Positions 36,713-45,931 of a stretch of 64,000 bases of DNA are shown here, piece by piece. The position numbers and the translations under genes were made by a program. The first letter of the stretch is position 1, and every line of letters begins with the position of its first letter. The stretch covers positions 682,001 to 746,000 of the forward strand of contig NZ_CP162142.1 in the NCBI RefSeq assembly GCF_040833965.1, given 5' to 3'. The notes under the pieces are model-generated. The model saw only the letters and a list, made by a program, of their open reading frames with translations, searched no databases and was not told the DNA's origin. This DNA is from Leptospira sp. WS39.C2. Lineage in GTDB: Bacteria > Spirochaetota > Leptospiria > Leptospirales > Leptospiraceae.

Positions 36713-38083
36713 ATGGAAATAATCGGCATCTTTCTCATCTTCCTCCTTGTCTTTGTCAATGGTTTCTTCGTCGCTGCTGAGTTTGCGATGGTATCAATCC
36801 GCCCTTCTCGTCTCGAGGAGCTTGTCAAAGAAAACCGGGCCATGTCCCATATCACCAAAAAAGCAGTCTCCAAAATCGATGATATGTTATCGGTTTGCCA
36901 AGTGGGGATTACGATTGCGAGTTTACTCCTTGGTTGGATTGGTGAAGCTTTATTTGCCAGTGTAGTCACTGGTTTTCTTCGTATGTTCCAAATTGAATTG
37001 GATCTTGTTACCATTCACAGTATTTCCATTGGAGTATCCTTTACACTCATCACTCTCCTTCATGTCATCCTAGGAGAGTTAGTACCCAAAACTCTTGCGA
37101 TCCAAAATACAGAAGCGATTGCACTCGGTGTTTCGGCTCCAATGTGGCTCTTTTATTATTTGTTTTTTCCAGTAACGTTTATCATGAACCGATTGGCTGG
37201 TGGCATTCTCACTTTGTTCCGTTTGCAACGAACAGGTGATAAATATGTCCACTCTGCGGAAGAACTCATGATCATCATTGAGGAACAAAGAAAACAAGGT
37301 CGGATTGATAATGCAGAAATGCAACTCATCCAAAAGACCTTTGATTTTTCGGAACATACGGCAAAAGATGTAATGACACATCGTCTTTCTATCATTGGGA
37401 TTGCACAAGAATCAACGATTGATAAATTACTTCCCCTCATTGCCGAACATAGTTTTTCAAGATACCCTGTGTACAACCAAACCTTAGATAAAATTGTTGG
37501 GATTGTTCACGTTCAAAAGTATTTAAAATGGCAAGCGGCCCACCTTTCAGCTAAAGGCAAAAAAGAAAAAATCACCGTTATCATGGAAAAGGATTTTGTA
37601 AAAGTTCCTGAATCCATGTCCATCGAACGAGTCATGACAAAACTCCGTGAGAAAAAACAACACATGGCAATTGTCATTGATGAGTATGGTGGAGTCTCCG
37701 GCTTACTTACGTTAGAAGATATTATTGAAGAATTTTTTGGTGAAATCCGGGATGAAACTGACACTGATGAAGTGGATGTGACTTCCAAAAACAGAAAAAC
37801 CAAAACCATCACACTTGATGGAGAAACCGAACTCTCTAGCCTAACAGATATTTTGGAAGGGGAAGAACCTTCTGATATGGAAGAGGTCCGCACCATTGCC
37901 GGTTACTTTATGGAAAAAAATGAAGATATGCCTAAAGAAGGTAGCATCGTTCAAATCAAAAAAGGTAGCCTCAAAGTGAAAAAAATGGAAGGAAATAAAA
38001 TCATTTCCATCCTCTTCACTCCGAAACTAGAAGAAGACCATGATTCCGAAATGGAACGGGAATTGTCCTACGAGGATCGGTAA
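36713..38083 (+). CDS. CNNM/CorC-HlyC family ion transporter
   Basis: 456 residues. An N-terminal DUF21 (CNNM) membrane domain spans 1-195, with GITIASLLLGWIGE and LHVILGELVPKTLAIQ. A CBS-domain pair covers about 205-330 (VMTHRLSIIG; VPESMSIERVMTKLREKK; DEYGGVSGLLTLEDIIEE). A CorC/HlyC C-terminal domain (350-430) follows. Members export Mg2+/Co2+ or are called haemolysin C homologues. coaC begins at the base after its stop, so the three genes through coaB form one operon. Confidence 0.88.
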   Translation: MEIIGIFLIFLLVFVNGFFVAAEFAMVSIRPSRLEELVKENRAMSHITKKAVSKIDDMLSVCQVGITIASLLLGWIGEALFASVVTGFLRMFQIELDLVTIHSISIGVSFTLITLLHVILGELVPKTLAIQNTEAIALGVSAPMWLFYYLFFPVTFIMNRLAGGILTLFRLQRTGDKYVHSAEELMIIIEEQRKQGRIDNAEMQLIQKTFDFSEHTAKDVMTHRLSIIGIAQESTIDKLLPLIAEHSFSRYPVYNQTLDKIVGIVHVQKYLKWQAAHLSAKGKKEKITVIMEKDFVKVPESMSIERVMTKLREKKQHMAIVIDEYGGVSGLLTLEDIIEEFFGEIRDETDTDEVDVTSKNRKTKTITLDGETELSSLTDILEGEEPSDMEEVRTIAGYFMEKNEDMPKEGSIVQIKKGSLKVKKMEGNKIISILFTPKLEEDHDSEMERELSYEDR

Positions 38084-38614
38084 ATGAAAGAAATCATCAT
38101 CGCAGTTTCGGGTTCCATCGCATCCTACAAAGCTTGTGATTTGGTAAGGGGACTTACCAAAAACGGATACCCTGTGCGAGTGATTATGACAGCAAACGCC
38201 ACTAAGTTTGTGGGCAAAATTACCTTTGAAGCCCTTACCAGTAAACCTGTTCGGATTGATGAATTTGATACGGGTATGGCTCATATTGAAATCAAAAACA
38301 TAGCCTCCGTTTTTGCGGTGGTTCCTGCTTCTGCCAATATCATTGGAAAAATGGCAAATGGAATTGCTGATGATTTGGTGACTTCCACTTACCTTGCCAT
38401 CACCTCACCTGTGCTTGTTGCTCCTTCTATGAACCCTGGGATGTATTTACACCCTGCTGTCCAAAGGAATTTAAAAACATTAGAAGCCGATGGTGTACAC
38501 ATTGTATCTCCAGACAAAGGCATCGTGGTTTGTGGTGATGAAGGTTATGGCAAACTGGCAACAGTCGAAACCATCATGGAACAAATCATCGAACTTCACA
38601 AAAAGAATTCATGA
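38084..38614 (+). CDS. coaC: Phosphopantothenoylcysteine decarboxylase (separate CoaC)
   Basis: 176 residues: only the flavoprotein half of the usual CoaBC fusion. It decarboxylates 4'-phospho-N-pantothenoylcysteine to phosphopantetheine using FMN. Motifs: [16 protein letters not shown], the HIEI active-site His, [19 protein letters not shown] (normally P-A/S-M-N) and the flap Cys in [11 protein letters not shown]. It starts directly after the transporter stop and overlaps coaB by 4 bases (ATGA). Confidence 0.92.
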   Translation: MKEIIIAVSGSIASYKACDLVRGLTKNGYPVRVIMTANATKFVGKITFEALTSKPVRIDEFDTGMAHIEIKNIASVFAVVPASANIIGKMANGIADDLVTSTYLAITSPVLVAPSMNPGMYLHPAVQRNLKTLEADGVHIVSPDKGIVVCGDEGYGKLATVETIMEQIIELHKKNS

Positions 38615-39288
38615 ATTTAAAATTCAAACGTGTTGTCATTACATCAGGTCCTACAAGGGAGTGGATTGATCCCGTTCGTTATATCTCCAATGCATCTTCC
38701 GGGAAAATGGGATATGAAATTGCGAAGTATTTTTTACAATACCCAGTGGACGTGATCTACATCCATGGAAATACATTAGAACGTTATGCTAATGTGGAAG
38801 GCGCCAAACAGAACTTAGAAGTCGAAACAACCATGCAACTGCGAGATGCCGTTTTGTCTCAAATCTTGGATGATACCTTACTCGTGATGGCAGCGGCTCC
38901 CGCAGATTTTCGTCCGATTATGACGGCCGAACACAAAATCAAAAAAGAAAGAACCTCTGAAGGAAGTAAGGGATTATTACTCGAATTGGAAGAAAATCCA
39001 GATGTCTTAAAACAAGTGGATGAATTCATCAAAGAAAACCAAATCCAAAATTCCATTCGAGTTGGTTTTGCTGCTGAAACAAATGATTTGGAAAAACATG
39101 CTAGAGAGAAACTCGTCCGCAAAGGGTTACATTACATCGTTGGGAATGTTGTGGGTCAAGGAAAAGGATTTGGAGAAGTGGAATCCATCTTACGTATCTT
39201 TGGACCCAAAGGACTTGTGAAAGAGATTGGGCCTTTGCCAAAAGAGGAATTAGCAAAGTCCCTCGTTCAATTTTTAGTGACTGTTTGA
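38611..39288 (+). CDS. coaB: Phosphopantothenate--cysteine ligase (separate CoaB)
   Basis: 225 residues, the ligase half of the pathway, joining cysteine to 4'-phosphopantothenate. Diagnostic segments are [29 protein letters not shown] and [10 protein letters not shown], then [17 protein letters not shown] and the DxxVxN-like loop [11 protein letters not shown]. It is coupled to coaC. The two-gene arrangement differs from the single fused gene of most bacteria. The 3' end overlaps the convergent DUF486 gene by 15 bases. Confidence 0.92.
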   Translation: MNLKFKRVVITSGPTREWIDPVRYISNASSGKMGYEIAKYFLQYPVDVIYIHGNTLERYANVEGAKQNLEVETTMQLRDAVLSQILDDTLLVMAAAPADFRPIMTAEHKIKKERTSEGSKGLLLELEENPDVLKQVDEFIKENQIQNSIRVGFAAETNDLEKHAREKLVRKGLHYIVGNVVGQGKGFGEVESILRIFGPKGLVKEIGPLPKEELAKSLVQFLVTV

Positions 39289-39630
39289 ATTGTTCCCAAA
39301 CCCAAACGCAAAAAACCCCGCAAGTAATATCAATCCAAAACTCACAATATAGTTCCACTTGATTTTTTCTCCGAGAAACAAGGTGGCAAATAGAATGAAA
39401 ACAAAGATTGTGATGATCTCTTGGATGATTTTTAATTGGAACCCTTCATATTTATAAACCGTATACCCGATGCGATTGGCGGGGACCATAAGCACATATT
39501 CAAAAAAAGCAATGCCCCAAGAAAACAATATCACATAAAACATCTGGTTTGATTTTGCATATTTCAAATGGCCATACCAAGCAAAGGTCATAAAAATATT
39601 GGATAAAATGAGTAAAATAACTGTTAACAT
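39274..39630 (-). CDS. DUF486 (DMT superfamily) small membrane protein
   Basis: 118 residues with four membrane helices: VILLILSNIFMTFAWYGHL; FYVILFSWGIAFFEYVLMVP; IIQEIITIFVFILFATLFLG; YIVSFGLILLAGFFAFGF. The NIFMTFAWYGHLK and FFEYVLMVPANRIGY segments match the DUF486 family, distantly related to small multidrug transporters. Substrate unknown. Confidence 0.85.
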   Translation of the reverse strand: MLTVILLILSNIFMTFAWYGHLKYAKSNQMFYVILFSWGIAFFEYVLMVPANRIGYTVYKYEGFQLKIIQEIITIFVFILFATLFLGEKIKWNYIVSFGLILLAGFFAFGFGNNSNSH

Positions 39631-39726
39631 ATTTGAAAATTCCGTGTGTTCCTTTGGTTTGATTTAAAATTGAGTGGCATTTTGTATAAAATAATTATTT
39701 GTTTTTTCTCTTGATCTTCGATTGAT

Positions 39727-40482
39727 TCACTTCAGTGTTTCGTTTGGAAATAATTCATTCCAGATTTTGGGCAACACTTCTCCCGATTTTCCACCAAAGT
39801 GGTGTTTCATGGAGGGCGAAAGACTCGTTTCATCTGGATTGATTTCAATGCCTATGGCACCATTCCGAATGGCGGTGAGTGCTAAATTGGCAGGAACCGA
39901 GACATTGGCACTGGTTCCAATAACAAAGACCACTTGTGATTGTTTGCAAAGTTCCCAACTTTTTGTGAGTAGATTTTGGTCATACTCTTCTCCAAACCAA
40001 ACAATGTCTGGCCGAAGTAAGGATTCACATTTTTTGCAAAATTTCAGTCCCTCTGTCTCTAAACCATCCTCTTCCAGATGATATTTTGCCGAACAATTGG
40101 TACAACGGACACGGAAGATATTTCCATGGAGTTCTATGATTGATTCACTTCCAGAACGTGGGTGAAGCCCATCCACATTTTGTGTGATGAGAAACACATC
40201 TTTCGATTTTTTTTGCCATTTTGCGATTGTTATGTGACCAAGATTGGGTTTGGCATTTTTGCAAATCCCTCGCCGCCAATCATACCATTCCCAGACAAGT
40301 TCTGGATTTTTTTGAAATGCACTTGGTGTGGCCAAATCTTCTGCCCTGAAATTTTTCCAAAGTCCACCTTCCCCGCGAAAGGTTGGAATTCCACTTTCAC
40401 TAGAGATTCCAGCTCCTGTGAGAAATACAATCCTCTCTGCGTTTCGAATGGTCTCTAATGTTTCTTTGGGAAGTTGGTCCAT
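39727..40482 (-). CDS. cobB: NAD-dependent protein deacylase, sirtuin class III (CobB/SIRT5-like)
   Basis: 251 residues. The Rossmann motif GAGISSESGIPTFRG, catalytic QNVDGLHPRSGS with LHGN His, and the zinc knuckle C-x2-C-x20-C-x2-C (CTNC and CKKC) are all intact. WEWYDWRRGI contains the Tyr-x-x-Arg pair that in class III sirtuins recognises acidic acyl groups, so desuccinylase or demalonylase activity is inferred besides deacetylation. Cytoplasmic. It is divergent from the BioF-like gene. Confidence 0.92.
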   Translation of the reverse strand: MDQLPKETLETIRNAERIVFLTGAGISSESGIPTFRGEGGLWKNFRAEDLATPSAFQKNPELVWEWYDWRRGICKNAKPNLGHITIAKWQKKSKDVFLITQNVDGLHPRSGSESIIELHGNIFRVRCTNCSAKYHLEEDGLETEGLKFCKKCESLLRPDIVWFGEEYDQNLLTKSWELCKQSQVVFVIGTSANVSVPANLALTAIRNGAIGIEINPDETSLSPSMKHHFGGKSGEVLPKIWNELFPNETLK

Positions 40483-40550
40483 TTCTTTGGTTCATTCTAA
40501 CAAATTATTAGAAAATTTAAATCGGAAAAAAATTTAGGCCAGGAAATCTG

Positions 40551-41735
40551 GTGAATGTGAACCGTCATTGGGAAGAAATTCAAAAAAAACTGGAGTCCAT
40601 CAAGGGAAAACAATTATTCCGAGAAACAAAAACGTACCAAGGAATTGATTTTTGTTCCAATGATTATTTGGGTCTTGCCACTAACCCTCGTATGTTGGAA
40701 TACTACCGGTCTTTAACAGACCTATATCCATTTGGTTCCACAGCTTCTAGGCTTGTTAGGGGAAATTATGATTCCATGGATTTGTTTGAAAGAAAATTTG
40801 CCAGTTTTGTGGAAGGAGAAGCGGCACTTCTTGTATCGAATGGATTTGTCGCAAACTTCGGTCTTATCGATTCCATTGCTGCTCCCGATTGTTATGTGTT
40901 TACCGATAGGTTGAACCATGCCTCGATTTTGGACGGAATTCGAATCTCTGGGGCCAAAAAAAAATACTACAACCACTTAGACTTAGAACATCTGCAAACT
41001 CTTCTCGACAAAACGAATGCCGAAGATCCAAACCAAAAACAAAAACGCATCGTTGTCACCGAATCTTTATTTAGCATGGATGGGGATAGCCCCGATTTCA
41101 AAAAACTCTTAACCTTAAAAAAACAATATGGTTTTGTCCTCGTGGTGGATGAAGCCCATGCCTTAGGTGTATATGGCGAAGAAGGAAAAGGAGTTTTGTT
41201 TCGTGATTTGCCAAAGGAAGACATCCTGTTGGTTGATTACCGAGTGTATACCTTAGGAAAATCATTTGGACTCGAAGGAGGGATCATTGTCACAAAACAA
41301 TTGGGTAGAGACCATTTAGTCAATGTAATGCGGCCGTTTATCTTTTCCACTGCACCACTTCCTATCATTTCCCAATTGGCTACGTTTGCATTGGATTTAC
41401 TTTGTTCGATGGATTCTGAGAGAAAAAATTTGCAAGAATTGGCTTCTGAATTAAAAGAATCTTTACGTTCGTTCGGTTTTTCGATCACAAACACTGCATC
41501 TCATATCATACCTTTACTCCTTAGCTCTGAAGCCGAAGCAATGTTTTATGCAAAATCATTACAAGAAATGGGACTGGATGTGCGTGCCATCCGACCACCA
41601 ACGGTTCCGTCGCCCAGGTTAAGGATTAGTTTGAATGCAAAGCTTTCGAAAAAAGAGATCCAAAGATTGGTATCAGCACTCGTCCAAATTAGAAAGGATT
41701 GGGATCCTGTTTCTGCAAACAATATCCATTTATAA
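40551..41735 (+). CDS. bioF: 8-amino-7-oxononanoate synthase / AONS-type acyl-CoA transferase (BioF-like)
   Basis: 394 residues from GTG 40551 (AGGAAA 5 bases upstream; in-frame GTG 40557 also possible). It is a PLP alpha-oxoamine synthase. Core motifs: FCSNDYLGLATNPRM, the Ser/Gly-rich GSTASRLVRGNY, VVDEAHALGVYGEEGKG and Schiff-base Lys in YTLGKSFGLEGG. Family members condense an acyl-CoA with alanine, glycine or serine. BioF (biotin synthesis) is likeliest on length and form, but no other bio gene is near, so another alpha-oxoamine synthase is possible. Confidence 0.78.
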   Translation: MNVNRHWEEIQKKLESIKGKQLFRETKTYQGIDFCSNDYLGLATNPRMLEYYRSLTDLYPFGSTASRLVRGNYDSMDLFERKFASFVEGEAALLVSNGFVANFGLIDSIAAPDCYVFTDRLNHASILDGIRISGAKKKYYNHLDLEHLQTLLDKTNAEDPNQKQKRIVVTESLFSMDGDSPDFKKLLTLKKQYGFVLVVDEAHALGVYGEEGKGVLFRDLPKEDILLVDYRVYTLGKSFGLEGGIIVTKQLGRDHLVNVMRPFIFSTAPLPIISQLATFALDLLCSMDSERKNLQELASELKESLRSFGFSITNTASHIIPLLLSSEAEAMFYAKSLQEMGLDVRAIRPPTVPSPRLRISLNAKLSKKEIQRLVSALVQIRKDWDPVSANNIHL

Positions 41736-41815
41736 TTATGTTGTTCTCGCTTTGTAAGTTTACTGAAGTTATATGGAATGATAACTAATAACTTGAAACT
41801 AGAGAGATTCCCATT

Positions 41816-42517
41816 CTAATTCTCAAGTTTTTTTGCGAAGAAGGCAACTTGCCATTTTTTGATCACAACTAAACAAAGAGAAAAAATTAATATTCCGGCG
41901 ATTACTTGCATATATATCAATAGAAAAGTGTAATTTCCTAAGTCGGTTTTGGAATGATTTGTAAATTCTGAAAATAAGATGAGTACAAAAATAATTGTAG
42001 AGTAAATAATTAACTTTGGATGATTTAGGAATAGAGATACTTTCTTAAATATTTTATTGAGTGATCTTGATCCAATGATCGTAATTAGAACCAAATAGAA
42101 AAATATCCTCATCAAAGAAGAAAAAAATATTAAATAAAAGTTAGATAAGTATGGAAGTGATTCGGTTATGAATTGGTTTATTAAGAATAAAAAGAGTGCT
42201 GTAAATAAAGTAGAAAAAAGTGTTAATTTTAGAAATTTGGGAAAGGGTAAATCAATTTGATAAACTCCTATGGATGTCATTTCATATAAAATTTCGTATC
42301 CAAGGAAAATGATATATAGAGATAAGCTTATGAATAATAAAGATAAGAATAAAGTTGTTAAAACATTTAATTGATAATCTGCTGACTTTGAACTAATGTC
42401 TAGGAGAGTAAAGTCGATAAAAAGTAGAGCGAAAAATCTGAATATTTTATTCTTTCTAAAGAATTCATTTAAATGTAACATATTATTCACTCCCATTGTC
42501 TCATTTGAGTAGATCAA
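41816..42517 (-). CDS. AT-rich polytopic membrane protein, unknown
   Basis: 233 residues, about six hydrophobic segments, dominated by Leu, Phe, Ile and Ser. Several Met codons lie near the start (residues 1, 8, 13); the third (MLHLNEFFRKNKIF) may be the real one. No family recognised. The DNA is more AT-rich than its neighbours, and the flanks are AT-rich too (41736-41815 and 42518-42597), which hints at horizontal origin. It sits alone. Confidence 0.55.
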   Translation of the reverse strand: MIYSNETMGVNNMLHLNEFFRKNKIFRFFALLFIDFTLLDISSKSADYQLNVLTTLFLSLLFISLSLYIIFLGYEILYEMTSIGVYQIDLPFPKFLKLTLFSTLFTALFLFLINQFITESLPYLSNFYLIFFSSLMRIFFYLVLITIIGSRSLNKIFKKVSLFLNHPKLIIYSTIIFVLILFSEFTNHSKTDLGNYTFLLIYMQVIAGILIFSLCLVVIKKWQVAFFAKKLEN

Positions 42518-42597
42518 AAATCATAATTTTATACAAACATTCGACAATTGTACCAAAAATTTATATTTTTGAATCTATCTCTTTGATAAGATTTCCC

Positions 42598-43236
42598 TTA
42601 TGACTCTTCGAATCTGCGAATTTTTTCTTTGATGGATTCTGTTGTGGAAGTGGAAGGAGTTTTGACATTTGTTTGGGAGATACCGGATTTTTCTCTAGAC
42701 CGTTTGGTTCCATATCGATAGATTCCGAATAATCCAAGAACACCTAGTCCGAGTAAGGTGGCGTTAATCCAAGTGTCATCAGGTTTTGCTAAAATTTTTG
42801 GTCCAAACCCGTATACGATAGAATCGACCATCCCTTGGTTTCCATTTTCTTGGAACATAAGAACAATAGGGTCTTGTAAAACCGAATTTCCAAATCCATT
42901 TTCCATTTTCGAAATGATTTCCTCTTCTCCCATCCCGTCTTTGATTCGATTTTCAATAAAGGATTTGAGGTAACTGGATGCGGCACACATATTAAACGAA
43001 CAGGATTGGATGGGAAGGCTTGGCAAACAAATACAACGGATTTTTTCTGTGACCTTAAGAAAGGTTTGGATATGCGAATCTTCTTTTAGATTGGTTGTCG
43101 TTTTTTGAGAGAACAAGGCAATCGGAAACATACAACAGAATACAAGAAGGCCAACAAAGGAAATTTTTTTTGAATCTAATTGGAATCTCAAAAATCTTGG
43201 AACAGAAAGAAAATGGAGTTGGTTTGGTTGTTTCAT
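42598..43236 (-). CDS. ccmH: CcmH-like cytochrome c maturation protein, variant Cys motif
   Basis: 212 residues. A signal or anchor (VGLLVFCCMFPIALFS) precedes a CcmH/NrfF-like domain: TEKIRCICLPSLPIQSCSF followed by IENRIKDGMGEEEIISKMENGFG, which matches the helical C-terminal half of the family well. The redox motif, normally L-R-C-x-x-C-Q, is altered to R-C-I-C, with two more Cys (QSC, NMC). A C-terminal helix (INATLLGLGVLGLFGIYRYG) anchors it to the membrane. It would reduce or hold apocytochrome c for haem ligation. Its ATG overlaps the ccmF stop (ATGA). Confidence 0.75.
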   Translation of the reverse strand: MKQPNQLHFLSVPRFLRFQLDSKKISFVGLLVFCCMFPIALFSQKTTTNLKEDSHIQTFLKVTEKIRCICLPSLPIQSCSFNMCAASSYLKSFIENRIKDGMGEEEIISKMENGFGNSVLQDPIVLMFQENGNQGMVDSIVYGFGPKILAKPDDTWINATLLGLGVLGLFGIYRYGTKRSREKSGISQTNVKTPSTSTTESIKEKIRRFEES

Positions 43237-45440
43237 GCCACATTTCCTTTAGTTTGTTTTTTTCGTTCCCCAATCGGTAGTAAGAGAAAGATCCCTGTCA
43301 TAAAATATAAGAGGGAACCAATCCAAATCAATTTCACAAGTGGGTTAATCCACACTTCTAAGTTTGCCACAATTTGGCGTGGGAAGTTTAGGAAAAGTTT
43401 GAGTTTATCCGTTTCACTTCCTGGTGTGAAGTAATACTGCATAAACATTAGTGGCAGGTCAGGGTTCTCGGATTTTAGATCTGAAGTTTCTATGGCACCA
43501 AGTTGGATGTAAAAATCTTCTTTTGCCATAGAATGGATGGCAGGTTCACTTGTTGGGATATGTGTTTCGAAATCTCCTGTTAGGTGAGAGATCTGTGGGT
43601 AAAACCGTCTTTCTGTATCAAGTGATGCAATTTTTTCCAAACCACGATAGATTCCGTAATTTGCCTCTTGGGAAACAATCACATTTTGGATGTTAGGTTC
43701 TCCGCCAAGCCCTGAAATGAGGACGGGTTTGAGTTTTAAGGTGTTTGCTTCGATTTGGTACCCACCTATCATCGCTTTGTCGATCGATTGGTAGACAATT
43801 TCTTCCGACGTTGGCGGTTGGAGTTCATAAAAGAAACGCACCGAAGTATTGATCTTAAAGGCATTCCCTGCATATCCGATAAAAATAAGAACAAGAGAGA
43901 AGTGGACTAAATACCCACCATACCTTCTTTTGTTTTTGAGAAGTAGGTTGATACAAGCTCGTAAAAAAGATTCCTCTTTGTGTTCTTCTAGTCTGGCTTT
44001 GATTCCTCGGTAGTATTCTTGGATGATCCCCGCAATGGTAAACACTCCAATTCCCACAGTGAGAACTGAATACACCTCTGCCAATACATCACCGTATTTG
44101 GTATCAGGTTTGGTGAAGTTTTGGGAATAAAAGAGAATGTACAATCCACCACCCAAGATTCCAAAGAGGAAAGGTTTTAAAAGTGTGGATAAAAAGACAG
44201 CTCCTGCTCCTTTTCTCCAAGCAAGAAGCGGTGCCGAACCCATCAGTAATAATAAAAAGATACCAGCAGGTACTCCCCAAGAATTGAACCAAGGTGCTTT
44301 AAATTCTTTTCCATAAAGTAAGGGAGAAAAGACACCTAACAAGATTGCTGCGGTCGATAACACCAAAAGGAAATTGTTGAGTAAAAAACTCCCTTCTTTG
44401 GATGTGATGGCTTCTAAGTTTCGTTCTGGTGTGAGATTTTTCCTTCGGTAGATCACAAAACCAGTGAAAAAGAGAAAACTCGCGATGATATAAACGATAA
44501 ATGGTGTTCCAATCGTAGATTTGGAAAAACTATGTGGCCCTTCGAGAACACCCGAACGAGTGATCCATGTTCCTAGTAAACTAAAGTGGAAGGCAAGGAT
44601 CACAAGTAACATATTCCAAAACTTCAACATACCCCGTCGTTCTTGGATCACAACGGAATGGACAAAGGCACTTGTGAGTAACCATGGCATAAGAGATGCA
44701 TTTTCAACAGGATCCCAAGCCCAATACCCACCCCAACCTAACTCTTCGTAGGCCCATTTGGATCCGAGTAAAATTCCTGTACCAAGAAAAAACCAAGAAA
44801 ACAAAGTCCATTTACGAATGAACTTCATCCAATCTTCTGATAGTTGGCCAGAGACAAGTGCCGACATCGCAATTGCAAACGGAATGGAGATACTCACATA
44901 ACCAATGTAAAGGATGGGAGGGTGGATGATCATTGCCCAATGTTGGAGGAGGGGGTTTAGACCACGACCGGCCGCTGCTTCTGGAACAAATTCACGAAAG
45001 GGTTGCGCATCTCCATAAAACACAGCAAGGAAACTAAAAAAACCAGATAAAACTGCAAGGATGAGGTTCATCATTGGGATTCTGTCTTCTATGGACTTAC
45101 GAGTTTGCCATAACACTATGAAGGTGAAGACATTTAAAATCAAATTCCAAAACAGTAAACTTCCCGAAGACCCAGACCAAATCGAAGTCATTTTATAAAA
45201 TAAAGGAAGGTGTTCGCTGGAATGCATGACCACATAATAGTTGCTATAGTCAGAGCGAACAAGTTGTGTGAGTAAAACAATAAACGTTAAGATGATGACA
45301 AAAGGATTTGTCATGAGAGCCAATCGGCCAAGTTCTACTGCTTTTCTTTCTTTTGAAACGATCCCGTAGATAGTTTGGAAGGCAGAGAAAAGTAAAATGG
45401 CAAGAGAGGCTGAAAGTAAAATGGTTCCTAAATTATTCAT
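43233..45440 (-). CDS. ccmF: Haem lyase CcmF
   Basis: 735 residues from ATG 45440, which follows GGAAGAAAA and overlaps the ccmE stop by 4 bases; the start at 45479 would lie inside ccmE. It has about 14-15 membrane helices. The tryptophan-rich haem-handling segment ELGWGGYWAWDPVENASLMPW is present (split: ELGWGGYWAWD and PVENASLMPW), as are LPLFYKMTSIWSGSSGSLLFW and the His residues in LQHWAMIIHPPILYIGY. It attaches haem to apocytochromes c together with CcmH. It lies in a ccmE-ccmF-ccmH unit. Confidence 0.95.
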   Translation of the reverse strand: MNNLGTILLSASLAILLFSAFQTIYGIVSKERKAVELGRLALMTNPFVIILTFIVLLTQLVRSDYSNYYVVMHSSEHLPLFYKMTSIWSGSSGSLLFWNLILNVFTFIVLWQTRKSIEDRIPMMNLILAVLSGFFSFLAVFYGDAQPFREFVPEAAAGRGLNPLLQHWAMIIHPPILYIGYVSISIPFAIAMSALVSGQLSEDWMKFIRKWTLFSWFFLGTGILLGSKWAYEELGWGGYWAWDPVENASLMPWLLTSAFVHSVVIQERRGMLKFWNMLLVILAFHFSLLGTWITRSGVLEGPHSFSKSTIGTPFIVYIIASFLFFTGFVIYRRKNLTPERNLEAITSKEGSFLLNNFLLVLSTAAILLGVFSPLLYGKEFKAPWFNSWGVPAGIFLLLLMGSAPLLAWRKGAGAVFLSTLLKPFLFGILGGGLYILFYSQNFTKPDTKYGDVLAEVYSVLTVGIGVFTIAGIIQEYYRGIKARLEEHKEESFLRACINLLLKNKRRYGGYLVHFSLVLIFIGYAGNAFKINTSVRFFYELQPPTSEEIVYQSIDKAMIGGYQIEANTLKLKPVLISGLGGEPNIQNVIVSQEANYGIYRGLEKIASLDTERRFYPQISHLTGDFETHIPTSEPAIHSMAKEDFYIQLGAIETSDLKSENPDLPLMFMQYYFTPGSETDKLKLFLNFPRQIVANLEVWINPLVKLIWIGSLLYFMTGIFLLLPIGERKKQTKGNVA

Positions 45441-45853
45441 TTTTCTTCCGCATACCCTGCTTCGTATTTGGAGGCACATTTGGCTTCCACGTGGCTTGCG
45501 ACAAGGACTCCCTTATCCAGTTTTCCATCCACACGTGCTCTTGCGCCTTCTTTGAATGCGTCGGGTAAAAGAGTTTCTCCAGTAAAAAATACAGGGATGA
45601 TTTGATCGTTCAGTTCCAAATCAAATTTGGCTTTTTTTCCTTCGCGGACCAAACTACCCACGCGTACAAACCCTCTTACTCGCAAGTTTTGTTCCGAGTA
45701 TTTTGTAGGATTGGCAGCTAGTTCAGAAGCATCAAGGAGTAGGTAAGATGTTTCTTGGGAAGAAAAATACGCAATGCCTCCGAGAGAGATTGCAATGAGG
45801 AATAAAAGGGTTAAAAACTTACGATTCATAGTCCATTCTTTAGACGAAATCAC
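45437..45853 (-). CDS. ccmE: Haem chaperone CcmE, CxxxY type
   Basis: 138 residues from GTG 45853, preceded by AGAGGAAA; ATG 45829 is an alternative. One N-terminal membrane helix (FLTLLFLIAISLGGIAYF) anchors a periplasmic OB-fold (LRVRGFVRVGSLVREGKKAKF; VFFTGETLLPDAFKEG; LVASHVEAK). In most bacteria the haem-binding residue is His in a H-D-E-x-Y motif. Here the position reads CASKY, so Cys126 replaces His and Tyr130 is kept. Cys-type CcmE is known from archaea and a few bacteria. It delivers haem to CcmF. Confidence 0.9.
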   Translation of the reverse strand: MISSKEWTMNRKFLTLLFLIAISLGGIAYFSSQETSYLLLDASELAANPTKYSEQNLRVRGFVRVGSLVREGKKAKFDLELNDQIIPVFFTGETLLPDAFKEGARARVDGKLDKGVLVASHVEAKCASKYEAGYAEEK

Positions 45854-45931
45854 GTCTTTCCTCTAAGCTCTCTGACTCATGGTTTCGGTCAAACAAAAAG
45901 GCCGAAAGCATTCCCCTTTAAATCCACAGAT

